Positions 20,454-29,812 of a DNA stretch of 64,000 nucleotides are shown one piece after another; the first letter of the stretch is position 1, and every line of letters begins with the position of its first letter. This stretch comes from Minwuiaceae bacterium (GTDB lineage: Bacteria > Pseudomonadota > Alphaproteobacteria > Minwuiales > Minwuiaceae), in NCBI GenBank assembly GCA_028278525.1, contig JANQEE010000049.1, positions 186,001 through 250,000 of the forward strand. Direction: 5' to 3'. The notes beneath the pieces are model-generated. The model had not been told where the DNA came from and did no database searches. It saw only the letters and a program-made list of their open reading frames with translations. The position numbers and the translations under genes were made by a program.

Positions 20454-21647
20454 TTGTGGACCGAATCACCTCGTGGCCCTTCATTTTGGGCTTTGCCAAG
20501 GATTGAAATTCTGTCGCGTCGGTCGAAAGCAAGGCAGGTTCGCAACCGCGTACGGGAACGCCGGCAGGCGGCGCGTGCCGCGGCAATCGGGTCGGTTCGC
20601 CGCTGGCGCATGCTGGCGGTGGCGGCGCTGGTCTTCGCCGGCGGCGTCGCAATCGGCGCTTTCGTGTCGGACCGTTGGGACCGGCCGCCGAAAACGGTTG
20701 TCTCCAGCATTGAGACACCGCCGCAATCCGTGCCCCCCGATCCCGTCGAGCCGGTCGAATTGGAGCCGATCCCGCCGCAATTGCCGGCGCTCGGTGCCTC
20801 GCCGACCGAGACACTGGAACAGCCGGAACCGGACACGGCGGCGATACCCGAACCCGCCGAGCAGCCGCAATGGCTGCGCAACGCCGTGGCGGTGCCGGAT
20901 GCGGCCGGCCGCCCCCTTATTGCCGTCGTGATTGACGACCTGGGCCTCAGCGAGGAAAAGGTGCGGCGCACGTCAGCCTTGCGGGGGCCTTTGACCCTTG
21001 CCTTTCTTCCCTATGCCGATGACCTGTCCGATTTGACGGCGGTCGCACGGGCAGGGGGCCATGAGCTGCTGGTTCACCTGCCTATGGAGCCGGGCAGCAA
21101 GGCTACCGATCCCGGCCCCAATGCGCTCCTCACCGAATACGGCGTTCGCGACCTGCTAAGCCGGATTGAGTGGAACCTCGGCCGCCTCGACGGCTATGTC
21201 GGCATCAACAACCACATGGGCAGCCGCTTCACCGCCGACCCGTCGGGCATGGCGGTAGTATTGTCGGAGCTCAACCGCCGCGGCCTGATGTTCCTGGACT
21301 CCCGCACCTCGGCCAAGACCGTGGGCGACAAACTGGCCCGCACCATCGGCCTGCCGTCGGTCGAACGCGACGTGTTCCTCGATCCGGATGGCGCGCGTTC
21401 CGACGTCGCGGGCCAACTGGTCGAACTCGAACGCACCGCCCGTCGTCAGGGCTACGCCGTCGGTATCGGCCATCACTACGACGTGACGCTGGATACACTG
21501 GAAGGTTGGCTAAGCACTTTGGAAGACCGCGGCTTCGTCCTCGCGCCAATCACGGCCATCGCCAAACTGCGCATCGCTCGGGAGGAGAGGGCGCTGGCCG
21601 CCATCCGTCCCAGCGCCATTGACTTAGGCGTTGCGTCCCGTCCGTGA
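20454..21647 (+). CDS. Divergent polysaccharide deacetylase family protein
   Basis: Protein of up to 397 residues with a basic cytoplasmic start, a membrane helix at about residues 52-70 and a Pro/Glu-rich linker (residues 80-150). A C-terminal divergent NodB-like domain (YibQ family) follows: VVIDDLGLSEEKVRR, LLVHLPMEPGSK, INNHMGSRFTADPSGM, FLDSRTSAKT, GIGHHYDVTLDTLEGW. These give the Asp-Asp and His residues of the metal site; the substrate is unknown, probably an envelope glycan. The start is unsure: TTG 20454 has no good ribosome-binding site, and ATG 20610 would start just before the helix. The 3' end overlaps convergent trpE by 24 bases. Confidence 0.85.
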   Translation: MWTESPRGPSFWALPRIEILSRRSKARQVRNRVRERRQAARAAAIGSVRRWRMLAVAALVFAGGVAIGAFVSDRWDRPPKTVVSSIETPPQSVPPDPVEPVELEPIPPQLPALGASPTETLEQPEPDTAAIPEPAEQPQWLRNAVAVPDAAGRPLIAVVIDDLGLSEEKVRRTSALRGPLTLAFLPYADDLSDLTAVARAGGHELLVHLPMEPGSKATDPGPNALLTEYGVRDLLSRIEWNLGRLDGYVGINNHMGSRFTADPSGMAVVLSELNRRGLMFLDSRTSAKTVGDKLARTIGLPSVERDVFLDPDGARSDVAGQLVELERTARRQGYAVGIGHHYDVTLDTLEGWLSTLEDRGFVLAPITAIAKLRIAREERALAAIRPSAIDLGVASRP

Positions 21648-23141
21648 CGCGAAGCGGACGGCTTCTTCCGCCGCTCGCACCAGCGCCCGCGCCTTATTCA
21701 CTGTTTCCTGATATTCCGCTTCCGGGTCGCTGTCGGCGACCACGCCGCCGCCGGCCTGCACGTACATGGTGCCGTCCTTGATCACCGCTGTCCTCAGCGC
21801 GATGCAGGTGTCCATCGACCCGTTGGCGGAGAAATAGCCGATGGCGCCGGCATAGACGCCGCGCCGGTCCTTCTCCAACTCGTCGATGATTTCCATTGCC
21901 CGCACCTTCGGCGCGCCGGACACCGTTCCGGCGGGAAAGCCGCCGACCAGGGCATCGACCGCATCGTGGTCCGGGGCGATATCGCCCTCCACATTCGAGA
22001 CGATATGCATCACGTGGGAGTAGTTCTCGATCTGCATATACTCCGTCACCTCGACGCTGCCGATCTTGGCGACCCGGCCGACGTCGTTGCGGCCGAGGTC
22101 CAGCAGCATCAGATGTTCCGCGCGCTCCTTCGGATCGGACAGCAGGTCCGCCGCCAGCGCTTTGTCCTTGGCCGCGTCCGCGCCGCGCGGCCGGGTGCCG
22201 GCGATTGGTCGGATCGTGACCTTCTCGTCGCGCAGCCGGACCAGGATTTCCGGGCTGGAGCCGACCACGGCGAATTCCGGGAAGTTCAGGAAGAACATGA
22301 ACGGCGACGGGTTGGTGCGCCGCAGCGCCCGATACAGCGCGAACGGCGGCAGTTGGAACGGCACCTCGAATCGCTGCGACGGCACCACCTGGAACACGTC
22401 GCCGGCGCGGATGTACTCCTTCGCCCGCTCGACCATGGCGTGGTACTCGGCACGCGTGGTGTTGGACCCCGGTTCGGGCAGGTCGCCGATATCCTGCGGG
22501 TTGGAGCGGCTGTAGGGCAGGGACCGTTCGAAGTCGGCGATCACGTCCGTGAGCCGCTCGCTGGCGATGGCGTAGGCCGACCGGGCGTCGCGGCCCGGCT
22601 CGGGCCGGACCGGCGTAATCACCGTGACCACGTCGAGGACGGAATCGAAAATCGCCATCACGGTCGGGCGGACGAACAGGCCGTCCGGCAGGTCCAGCGC
22701 CTTCGGATTGTCGTCCGGCAGCCGTTCCATCAGCCGCACCATGTCGTAGGACATATAGCCGACTAGGCCGGCGGCCATTGGCGGCAGGCCTTCGGGCAGG
22801 TCGATCCGCGACTCGTCGATCAGCGCCCGCAGGCTTTCCAACGTCGGCTGTCCGGTCGGCTCAAAGGCGTCGGGTTCATAGCGCGCCCGCCGATTGATCT
22901 CCGCTTTGTCGCCGTCGCAGCGCCAGATCAGGTCCGGCTTGATGCCGATGATCGAATAGCGGCCGCGCACCGCGCCGCCCTCGACCGATTCCAACAGGAA
23001 GGAATAGGGCCGCGTATCGGCCAGCTTTAGCATCGCCGAAACCGGTGTTTCCAAATCGGCGACCAGGCTGGTCCAGACGACCTGGGCCCGTCCGGCGTTA
23101 TAGGTGGCTTCGAAGTCCGGGAAGGCCGGTGTTACGGTCAT
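21624..23141 (-). CDS. trpE: Anthranilate synthase component I
   Basis: Makes anthranilate from chorismate with ammonia from TrpG. 505 residues. The N-terminal tryptophan-feedback region contains the LLES element (YSFLLESVEGG). The chorismate-binding domain carries PSPFMFFLNFPEF, PIAGTRPRGADAAKD, LMLLDLGRNDVGRVA and GGFPAGTVSGAPKVRAMEII. It follows ppiD by four bases and is therefore probably read from the ppiD promoter. No leader peptide or attenuator is visible between them. Confidence 0.96.
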   Translation of the reverse strand: MTVTPAFPDFEATYNAGRAQVVWTSLVADLETPVSAMLKLADTRPYSFLLESVEGGAVRGRYSIIGIKPDLIWRCDGDKAEINRRARYEPDAFEPTGQPTLESLRALIDESRIDLPEGLPPMAAGLVGYMSYDMVRLMERLPDDNPKALDLPDGLFVRPTVMAIFDSVLDVVTVITPVRPEPGRDARSAYAIASERLTDVIADFERSLPYSRSNPQDIGDLPEPGSNTTRAEYHAMVERAKEYIRAGDVFQVVPSQRFEVPFQLPPFALYRALRRTNPSPFMFFLNFPEFAVVGSSPEILVRLRDEKVTIRPIAGTRPRGADAAKDKALAADLLSDPKERAEHLMLLDLGRNDVGRVAKIGSVEVTEYMQIENYSHVMHIVSNVEGDIAPDHDAVDALVGGFPAGTVSGAPKVRAMEIIDELEKDRRGVYAGAIGYFSANGSMDTCIALRTAVIKDGTMYVQAGGGVVADSDPEAEYQETVNKARALVRAAEEAVRFASRTGRNA

Positions 23142-23145
23142 CGGG

Positions 23146-25062
23146 TTACTGGAACTGGTATCGGTGCGGATTGGCGGACGCGGCCATGGCGTTGCGGTCG
23201 ATGCGCACGCCGATCTGCTGTTCCAGCGCGGCTTGGTACTGGCGCAGCAGGTCCGCGGCGATGCCGTTGGCCAGCTGGTCTTTGAGCGAGGCCGTCAGTT
23301 CCGTATCCGCCGACGGGTCGGCCCCTTGCACGGCGGTCAGCACCGCCACCACGTGGCTGCCGTCCAGCGGGTTGGCCGCCGTCGCCGCTTCGTTGGCATC
23401 CAGTTCGAACAGGTCCGACAGCAGCGTCGCGGGCAGGGCCGTGTCCGTATTGGTCGGATTGCCGCGGGTGATCGGCTCCGACTTCACCAGCGGCACGCCC
23501 AGCTCGACAGCGATCGTCGCCAGGCTCTCGCCGCCCTCGATCCGGGCTACGATGGCTTCCGCCGCCTCGGCATTCGCCTTGTTGCGCTGGTCGGCCCGCC
23601 AGGATTCGATCACCGCGTCGCGCACCTCGTCCAGCGGCCTGAGCGCCGGGTCGATGATCTCGTCGACCTCCAGCAGGAAGTAGCTGCCGTCGTCGCTTTC
23701 GATCAGCTCCAGCTCGGCGTTCATTTCGGTGGAGAAGGCGGTCGGCATGAATTCCGGCTGCGGCGGCAGGTCGGGCGCTTGGGCGCCGCGGGCGGGTTGT
23801 CCGACCGAGTCCACTTGCTCGATCCGTTTGACTGTCAGCCCGACGGCCGCCGCTGTCTCCTGCAGGCTGGAACCGCCGGCCAGTTCGTCCTCGATGCTCT
23901 GCGACAGCTCGAACAGCGCGTCGGTTGCCCGGTTCAGCCCGACTTCCTCGCGCAACGCATCCTTCACTTCCTCGAAGCTGCGGGTGCGGCCCGGCTGAAT
24001 GCCGGTGACGCGCAGGACGTGCCAGCCGAAATCGGATTGCACCGGGCGCGACGCCTCGCCTTCGCTAAGCGCGAAGGCCGCATCGCCCAGGTCGCCCGGT
24101 AGGTCGGCCTGGGTCACGCGGCCGAGCGACAGGTCGTCGGCGTCCTCGTCAAGCAGGTCGCGGGCAACCGTTGCGAAATCGATGCCGCTTTGCAGCATCT
24201 CGTAGGCTTTCTCGGCCTCCGCTTCCTCGGCGAAGACAAGCTGTCCGACCTCGCGGGTTTCCCGCTGCACATACTCGTCGACCCGCTGGTCGTATTCGTC
24301 ACGAAGGTCGGCCTCGCTGATTTCGATTTCGTCCAGGATGTCCTCCGGCGATATCGTCGCATAGCTGATCGTGCGGTATTCCGGCGCGGTGAACCGGTTC
24401 GCATGGTCCTTGTGGAAAGCCTCCAGTTCCGCGTCGGTCGGCGTCGGGATCTCCGTTATTCGTTCGTTCGGCAGCACGATGTAGTCGGCGAAGCGCCGCT
24501 CCATCCGGTATTTGTACAGTTCGTCGACCAGCAGCCCGGGCGCCGCATCCGCCCCCGTGCCGATTGTTTCGACCAGTTGGTTGCGGGCGATGTCGCGCTT
24601 GGCCAAGTCTACATAGATCTCCTCGGTCCAGCCGTTCTGCGCCAGGATCTGCTGGAACTGGAACTGGTCGAACTGCCCGAAGCTGTTGCGGAACGACGGG
24701 TTGCTGCGAATGTCGTCGGCGACCACGCTGTCCGGCACGTCCAGGCCCAGCCGCTCGGTGCCCTGGTCGACCACCAGCCGCGCGACGATCTGTTGCAGGG
24801 CCGCTTCGTCCAGGCCAAGCTGGGCGGCCTGTTCGGCGTCGATGACCTGGCCGAACTGCTGCTGCATCCGCACCAGGCTGCGTCTCAGCTCGTTCTGGAA
24901 CTCGATGCCGGAAACCTCGGCGTTGCCGACCTCGGCGACCGTCACGTCGCCGCCGCCGGTGACGTAGTCGCCGACGCCCCAGACCGCGAAACTCGCGACC
25001 AACAGGCCCAGAAACACCTTGGTGATCCATGAACCGGACTTTTCGCGCAACGAGGTAAGCAT
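23146..25062 (-). CDS. ppiD: PpiD-like peptidyl-prolyl isomerase/periplasmic chaperone
   Basis: 638 residues anchored by one helix near the N-terminus (VFLGLLVASFAVWGVGDYV), with the rest in the periplasm. Residues about 40-230 form a SurA_N-like chaperone region; residues about 265-365 are a parvulin (PPIC) domain ending SDFGWHVLRVTGIQPG; a second, degenerate PPIC-like region follows. It works on newly exported proteins at the Sec translocon. ATG 25062 gives the usual start MLTSLREKSGSWITK; the longer frame from 25125 is rejected. The ppiD-trpE order is typical of alphaproteobacteria. Confidence 0.92.
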   Translation of the reverse strand: MLTSLREKSGSWITKVFLGLLVASFAVWGVGDYVTGGGDVTVAEVGNAEVSGIEFQNELRRSLVRMQQQFGQVIDAEQAAQLGLDEAALQQIVARLVVDQGTERLGLDVPDSVVADDIRSNPSFRNSFGQFDQFQFQQILAQNGWTEEIYVDLAKRDIARNQLVETIGTGADAAPGLLVDELYKYRMERRFADYIVLPNERITEIPTPTDAELEAFHKDHANRFTAPEYRTISYATISPEDILDEIEISEADLRDEYDQRVDEYVQRETREVGQLVFAEEAEAEKAYEMLQSGIDFATVARDLLDEDADDLSLGRVTQADLPGDLGDAAFALSEGEASRPVQSDFGWHVLRVTGIQPGRTRSFEEVKDALREEVGLNRATDALFELSQSIEDELAGGSSLQETAAAVGLTVKRIEQVDSVGQPARGAQAPDLPPQPEFMPTAFSTEMNAELELIESDDGSYFLLEVDEIIDPALRPLDEVRDAVIESWRADQRNKANAEAAEAIVARIEGGESLATIAVELGVPLVKSEPITRGNPTNTDTALPATLLSDLFELDANEAATAANPLDGSHVVAVLTAVQGADPSADTELTASLKDQLANGIAADLLRQYQAALEQQIGVRIDRNAMAASANPHRYQFQ

Positions 25063-25161
25063 AATCGTCCTGCCAGAATTGTTTGCGGCCAATCGTGAAC
25101 AGGAAAATATGGCCGAAACCGGCATTCCGCCAGAGATATTGCGATCAAATCTTCGCGGACT

Positions 25162-25191
25162 TTGACAGGCCCGTACCCTCTCGGCTAAGAG
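25162..25191 (+). promoter_or_regulatory. Probable promoter of tpiA
   Basis: TTGACA at 25162-25167 (perfect -35) followed after 18 bases by TAAGAG at 25186-25191 (weak -10), 33 bases before the tpiA ATG. It lies in the divergent gap between ppiD and tpiA. Consensus match only. Confidence 0.5.
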
Positions 25192-25223
25192 CCTGACCCG
25201 TCAACACAAAACGAGGGGGCATC

Positions 25224-25997
25224 ATGCCGAAGGGACCGCGTCCGCTGATTGCGGGCAATTGGAAGATGAACGGGCTTGCCAAACCGGCCATGCGCGAGGT
25301 CACGGCGCTTGCCAAGCATCTCGATAAAGCCGCAGGAAAGCAGGCTTTCGACCTGCTGATCTGCCCGCCCGCGACGCTGATTGCCCCCTTGCGCGCGGGC
25401 ATCGCCAAGCTCGGCCTGACCCGGCGTATCCGGCTCGGCGGCCAGGATTGCCACGCTTCCGCAAGCGGCGCCCATACCGGCGACATTGCCGCGCCGATGC
25501 TTAAGGACGCCGGCTGCGCCTACGCCATCGTCGGCCATTCGGAGCGTCGCACCGACCACGGCGAGTCCGACGCGGCGGTCCATGCCAAGGCCGAGGCGGC
25601 CCATGCCGCCGGCCTGATCGCCATTATCTGCATCGGCGAGACCCGGGCCGAACGGGACGCCGGCCAGACGCTGCGCATCCTGACCCGCCAGTTGAAGGGC
25701 TCGGTCCCGGCCGCCGCCACGGCGCGCAACACCGTCATCGCCTACGAGCCGGTCTGGGCCATCGGCACCGGCCTTACCCCCACCGCCGCCGACGTCGCCA
25801 AGGCCCACGCCCATATCCGCAAGCGCCTGGCCGCCCGGTTCAAGGACGCGGCCGGCTTCCGCATCCTCTACGGCGGCTCGGTCAAAGGCTCGAACGCCGC
25901 CGAACTCATGGCCCTCGCCAACGTCGACGGCGCCCTGGTCGGCGGCGCCAGCCTGAAGGCGACCGACTTCTGGCCGATCGCCCTGGCGGTGGGATAG
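25224..25997 (+). CDS. tpiA: Triosephosphate isomerase
   Basis: Interconverts dihydroxyacetone phosphate and glyceraldehyde 3-phosphate. 257 residues with all catalytic elements: Lys in [10 protein letters not shown], His in [10 protein letters not shown], Glu in [10 protein letters not shown], and the phosphate loop [10 protein letters not shown]. The start has GAGGGGG a few bases upstream. In related genomes secG follows directly; here a block of about 16.6 kb lies between the two. Confidence 0.97.
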   Translation: MPKGPRPLIAGNWKMNGLAKPAMREVTALAKHLDKAAGKQAFDLLICPPATLIAPLRAGIAKLGLTRRIRLGGQDCHASASGAHTGDIAAPMLKDAGCAYAIVGHSERRTDHGESDAAVHAKAEAAHAAGLIAIICIGETRAERDAGQTLRILTRQLKGSVPAAATARNTVIAYEPVWAIGTGLTPTAADVAKAHAHIRKRLAARFKDAAGFRILYGGSVKGSNAAELMALANVDGALVGGASLKATDFWPIALAVG

Positions 25998-26006
25998 GCG
26001 TCTACC

Positions 26007-27071
26007 TCACGAATACCGGTAAGGCTTGCCTGCGTTGGCCATGGTCTCGGCATACTGCTTGAAGATCTCGATCACCCGGGCGTTGCGCGGGCTCTCCTTG
26101 GCGATTTCGTCCCAGAACTTGAAGGCCTCGTTCTCGACCGTCTTCCACTCCTCGTCGGGAATGGTGGTGAGCTTCAGCTTCGTGCCCTGGGTGCGCAGTT
26201 TCGCCTCGCCGCCCCAATACCAGTGCTGCCGGTAGTAATGCGAGGAATCCATGCAGAGCCGGAACAGCTCTTGCAAATGCGCCGGCAGGGCCTCCCAGCG
26301 CTCGGTGTTGGCGAAGTACGATCCGCACCAGGCGCCGGAGATGTTGTTGGTCAGGAAGTAGTTGGTCACGTCCGCCCAGCCGACCGTATAGTCCTCGGTA
26401 ATGCCGGACCAGGCGATGCCGTCCAGTTCGCCGGTCTGCACCGCGACCTCGATGTCCTCCCACGGCAGGCTCACCGGCACCACGCCGAAGCGCGACAGGA
26501 AGCGGCCTGCGGTCGGGAAGGTGAAGACCCGCTTGCCCTTCAGGTCTTCCAGGCTGCGGATCGGGTCGACCGTGTTGAAGTGGCAGGGGTCCCAGGCGCC
26601 GGCGCTCAGCCAGGTGACGCCGTCGACCTCGCCGTAGGCCTCCTCCCAGATCTCCTTCAGGCCGTATTCGTTGAACAGCACCGGCACGTCCAGGCTGTAG
26701 CGCGTGGCGAACGGGAAGTAGCCGCCGAAGACGGAAATATCCACCGGCGCGGCGATCGAATCGTCGTCGCTCTGCACCGCGTCGATGGTGCCGCGCTGCA
26801 TCGCCCGGAACAGTTCGCCGGTCGGCACCAGCTGGTCGGCGAAGTAGAGCTCAATCTCCATCTCGCCATTGGCGACCTTGTTGAAGGAGTCGATCGACGG
26901 CTTGATGACATGTTCGGCCAGCGCCGCGCCGGCATAGGTTTGCAGGCGCCATTTGATCTTGCTCTGGGCCTTCACATAGGGCGCGGCCAAGGTGCTGGCG
27001 CCGACCGCGGCCCCACCGGCGACTGACGCCGCACCCGCTTTTTTCAGAAAATCGCGTCTGTTCTTTTTCAT
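26007..27071 (-). CDS. dctP: TRAP transporter solute-binding protein (DctP family)
   Basis: 354-residue periplasmic receptor. The N-terminus has a Tat-type signal, MKKNRRDFLKKAGAASVAGG, with the RRDFLK motif, so it is probably exported folded. The mature part begins near SKIKWRLQTYAG, with further DctP features such as ADQLVPTGELFRAMQRGTID and ELDGIAWSG. The Tat signal and tryptophan-rich pocket resemble the TRAP subgroup for 2-oxo acids or mannitol/chloroaromatic-type solutes, but the substrate cannot be named. It is the last gene of the dctQ-dctM-dctP unit, convergent with tpiA (9-base gap). Confidence 0.9.
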   Translation of the reverse strand: MKKNRRDFLKKAGAASVAGGAAVGASTLAAPYVKAQSKIKWRLQTYAGAALAEHVIKPSIDSFNKVANGEMEIELYFADQLVPTGELFRAMQRGTIDAVQSDDDSIAAPVDISVFGGYFPFATRYSLDVPVLFNEYGLKEIWEEAYGEVDGVTWLSAGAWDPCHFNTVDPIRSLEDLKGKRVFTFPTAGRFLSRFGVVPVSLPWEDIEVAVQTGELDGIAWSGITEDYTVGWADVTNYFLTNNISGAWCGSYFANTERWEALPAHLQELFRLCMDSSHYYRQHWYWGGEAKLRTQGTKLKLTTIPDEEWKTVENEAFKFWDEIAKESPRNARVIEIFKQYAETMANAGKPYRYS

Positions 27072-27127
27072 TTCGACTGTCTCCCATGTCGACTGTGATT
27101 ATCGGTACGCAACGTTAAGCCCATCTC

Positions 27128-28450
27128 TTATCTGCTGTAGTAGAGGTCCGGCAGCCACAAGGCAATCTGCGGGAACGCCATCACCAGCGCCAGCCCGACG
27201 ATCATGACGCCGACGAACGGAATGATCGAGCGGTAGATGTCCAGCAGTGTCACCTCCGGTGGCGCCATCGCCCGCATCAGGAACAGGTTGTAGCCGAACG
27301 GCGGCGTCATATAGGCGATCTGGCAGGTGATGGTGTAGAGCACGCCGTACCAGACCAAATCGAAGCCGAGCGCGCCGACCAGCGGCACGTACAACGGCGC
27401 GACGATCACCAGCATCGCCGTATCGTCCAGGAACGTGCCCATCAGCAGGTAGGAAAGCTGCATCAGGATCAGGATGCCCCAGGGGCCGAGCCCCATCCGG
27501 TCGACGAAGAAGCCCTCGATCGCCCGCACCGCGCCCAGCCCGTCGAACACCGCGCCGAAGCAGAGCGCCGTGAGGATGATCCACATGAACATGCAGCTGA
27601 TCGCCAGGGTCTTGCGCACGGTGTCTTCCAGCACCTGATAGGTCAGCCGCCGCTTGATCAGTGCCGCGAGCGTCGCCGCTGTTGCGCCGACGGCGGAACT
27701 TTCCACCAGGCTGGTGATGCCCATCAGGAACAGCCCTGTCATCGAAAAGAAGATAAGGAACGGCAGGATGCCGGCTCGGAGCAGCCTGATCTTCTCGCCC
27801 CAGGAGATCTGCCGCTCTTCTTCCGGCAGCGCCGGGCCCAGGTTCGGCTGCAGCCGGCAGCGCACGACGATGTAAAGGATGAACAGCGCGGCCATCATCA
27901 GGCCGGGCACCGCGCCCGCCAGCCAGAGCTGGCCGACCGGCTGCCGCGCGATCATGCCGTAGAGGACCAGCACCACGCTCGGCGGCACCAGGATGCCGAG
28001 CGAGCTGCCGGCCTGGATCACGCCGGTCACCATAATCTTGTCGTAGCCGCGCCGCAGTAGTTCCGGCAGCGCGATGGTGGCGCCGATCGCCATGCCGGCG
28101 ACGCTTAAGCCGTTCATGGCCGAGATCACCACCATCAGGCCGATGGTGCCGATGGCCAGGCCGCCTTTCAGCGGCCCGAACCAGACATGAAACATGCGGT
28201 AGAGGTCGTCGGCGATGCCGGATTCCGACAGGATGTAGCCCATATAGATGAACAGCGGCAGCGTCAGCAGCGGGTACCACTTCATCAGCTTGATGGTCTG
28301 GCTGAATGCCATCTCGGAGCCGCCGTCGCCCCACAGCAGCAGCGCCGACAAAACGGCGACGAAGCCGATGGCCGCGAACACCCGCTGCCCGGTCAGCAGC
28401 ATCGCCATCATCGACGCGAACATCACCAGCGCGATCAGTTCATGGCTCAT
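27128..28450 (-). CDS. dctM: TRAP transporter large permease
   Basis: 440-residue inner-membrane protein with about 12 helices, the sodium-driven transport subunit. Conserved parts: LLTGQRVFAAIGFVAVLSAL, the NGLSVAGMAIGATIALPEL segment, GSSLGILVPPSVVLVLYGMI and MGTFLDDTAMLVIVAPLYVP. ATG 28450 is coupled to dctQ by a four-base overlap; the open frame upstream to 28705 is antisense noise. The gap to dctP is 56 bases. Confidence 0.93.
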   Translation of the reverse strand: MSHELIALVMFASMMAMLLTGQRVFAAIGFVAVLSALLLWGDGGSEMAFSQTIKLMKWYPLLTLPLFIYMGYILSESGIADDLYRMFHVWFGPLKGGLAIGTIGLMVVISAMNGLSVAGMAIGATIALPELLRRGYDKIMVTGVIQAGSSLGILVPPSVVLVLYGMIARQPVGQLWLAGAVPGLMMAALFILYIVVRCRLQPNLGPALPEEERQISWGEKIRLLRAGILPFLIFFSMTGLFLMGITSLVESSAVGATAATLAALIKRRLTYQVLEDTVRKTLAISCMFMWIILTALCFGAVFDGLGAVRAIEGFFVDRMGLGPWGILILMQLSYLLMGTFLDDTAMLVIVAPLYVPLVGALGFDLVWYGVLYTITCQIAYMTPPFGYNLFLMRAMAPPEVTLLDIYRSIIPFVGVMIVGLALVMAFPQIALWLPDLYYSR

Positions 28451-28977
28451 GCCAGGCTCCTCCCGCGCAGCTTGGCGATATCCTTGATCAGCACGGAAAT
28501 CACCTGCAGCAGCATCAGGAACACGCCGACGCACATCACGATCTTGATCGGCGCCATATAGGGCCGCCAGGCCGAATGGCTCCGTTCGCCGTATTCCAGC
28601 GCGTAAGAGGTGCTCGACAACCCGCCATAGAACAGGAACACCAGATAGAAGATCAGGAACAGCACGGTGACCGAATCGACCCAGGTCCGCGTCCGATCCG
28701 ACCACTGGCCGTACAGCAGGTCCATACGCACGTGGCTGTCCAGTTGCATCGAATAGCCGCCGCCCAGCAGGTAGTAGGCGACCATCAGGAACTGCGCCAC
28801 TTCCAGCGTCCAGAGCGACGGCAGGAAAAATGTCTTGGAGATCGAGGAATAAAGCAGCACGCCCATCATCGCGAAGATCATGTACATCACGATCCGCCCG
28901 ATGAATCGGTTCGCCCGGTCCACGACGCGCACATAGGCGCGCAGCGCGCCGGGCATCTTCTTGATATCGCCGTCCAA
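28447..28977 (-). CDS. dctQ: TRAP transporter small permease
   Basis: 176 residues with four membrane helices (about 28-48, 62-82, 105-125, 147-167). The order Q-M-P and the four-base overlap with dctM identify it as the DctQ subunit. The conserved segment GGGYSMQLDSHVRMDLLY (dctQ pattern with HVRxD) is present. It is the first gene of the unit; its promoter must lie in the 835-base region that follows on the plus-strand map. Confidence 0.9.
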   Translation of the reverse strand: MDGDIKKMPGALRAYVRVVDRANRFIGRIVMYMIFAMMGVLLYSSISKTFFLPSLWTLEVAQFLMVAYYLLGGGYSMQLDSHVRMDLLYGQWSDRTRTWVDSVTVLFLIFYLVFLFYGGLSSTSYALEYGERSHSAWRPYMAPIKIVMCVGVFLMLLQVISVLIKDIAKLRGRSLA

Positions 28978-29084
28978 CCGAACCCCCGCTTCGTTGATCT
29001 CCCGCCGCTCTCGCGGCGGCGCCTAGGTTAGGTTTTCTCGCTCCGGCGGTCGAGCATTATGCGGTTGGCCGACCTGCTTCCGTT

Positions 29085-29130
29085 GTCATTGCGAGCGAAG
29101 CGAAGCAATCTGGAAGGGCTAGGCTTTGCC
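29085..29130 (+). repeat. Dispersed repeat, copy 1 (GTCATTGCGAGCGAAGCGAAG family)
   Basis: Starts GTCATTGCGAGCGAAGCGAA and continues GCAATCTGGAAGGG. A second copy stands after kdsA at 47233. Such units are common non-coding dispersed repeats in proteobacteria; here the matching right half is missing or decayed. Confidence 0.7.
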
Positions 29131-29170
29131 GTCCCGGGATCGCCACGGCGTCGCTGGTCGCATAGACGTC

Positions 29171-29237
29171 GTCATTCCGGCGAAGGCCGGAATCCAGAAT
29201 GACCGCTGTGCTTTATTCCGGCCTTCGCCGGAATGAC
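29171..29237. repeat. Inverted repeat pair GTCATTCCGGCGAAGG...CCTTCGCCGGAATGAC
   Basis: The left arm, starting GTCATTCCGGCGAAGGCCGG (29171), is answered by ATTCCGGCCTTCGCCGGAAT followed by GAC, ending 29237. Each arm can itself fold into a small hairpin. It is a REP/BIME-like intergenic element. Confidence 0.75.
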
Positions 29238-29683
29238 CATTGTGGTTGTGCTTCAATCCTGAGCCTGTCGAAGGACGGATAGCCGCTCCCTGCCTCCCCG
29301 ATACCCTTCATATTTTCTACACAATCCTTAATGCAGCGGCGCATTTTCCTTATGCGGTTTCTCGGGTTCTCGTCCCGCGGACCAGGCCGTAAACCGAGGG
29401 GTATCGGGAACGTGCCGGCCGGCGTTAACCATGTCAGGTAAGGCCGGGCCGGCCATCGACCCAAACCGAGAGGAGGGCTACGCCCATGCGCCTCGGCGGT
29501 GACGGCCGCTCGTTTTGGCGGTGGCGGTGTTCGTCGGTATCGCGGCGGACGATTCGCGCGACGCGAATACGAGACGTGCCGCTTTCGGTTTCACTCGCGC
29601 ACTGTCGGCGCTTTTTACAGATTGGCGGTGGGCGTTTTGCGCGGATCTCGGTAAGCCGTTGGCGGCAAATGAATTTGCAGGTC

Positions 29684-29699
29684 CGGCACGGATGTTGCT
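29684..29699 (+). promoter_or_regulatory. Probable sigma-54 promoter of the PEP-CTERM cluster
   Basis: CGGCACGGATGTTGCT matches the RpoN consensus TGGCACG-N4-TTGC(A/T) at every conserved base except the first T. The invariant GG (-24) and GC (-12) are correctly spaced. It sits about 115 bases before the first PEP-CTERM start codon. PEP-CTERM genes in other bacteria are known to be controlled by the PrsK/PrsR system acting with RpoN, which fits; neither regulator is in this window. Confidence 0.65.
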
Positions 29700-29812
29700 T
29701 GGCATAAAACATCATGCTGATTCCAGATACGTATTAAGTAATATTTCAGAACTTGATGCGTGAACCTGTCGCTGTGACGCAGCGCGAACAGCGAAAGAGA
29801 AGGGAACTGCGA

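Larger units (their letters stand above)
28978..29812. other. Long intergenic region between TRAP and PEP-CTERM genes
   Basis: 835 bases without a convincing gene. It contains remnants of two dispersed repeat families (29085-29130 and 29171-29237), a stretch near 29240-29270 that resembles further repeat sequence, and a sigma-54-like promoter at 29684-29699. The last 110 bases before the first PEP-CTERM gene are AT-rich and look like a 5' untranslated leader. Short open frames at 29434-29763 overlap on both strands and show no recognisable protein. Confidence 0.6.
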
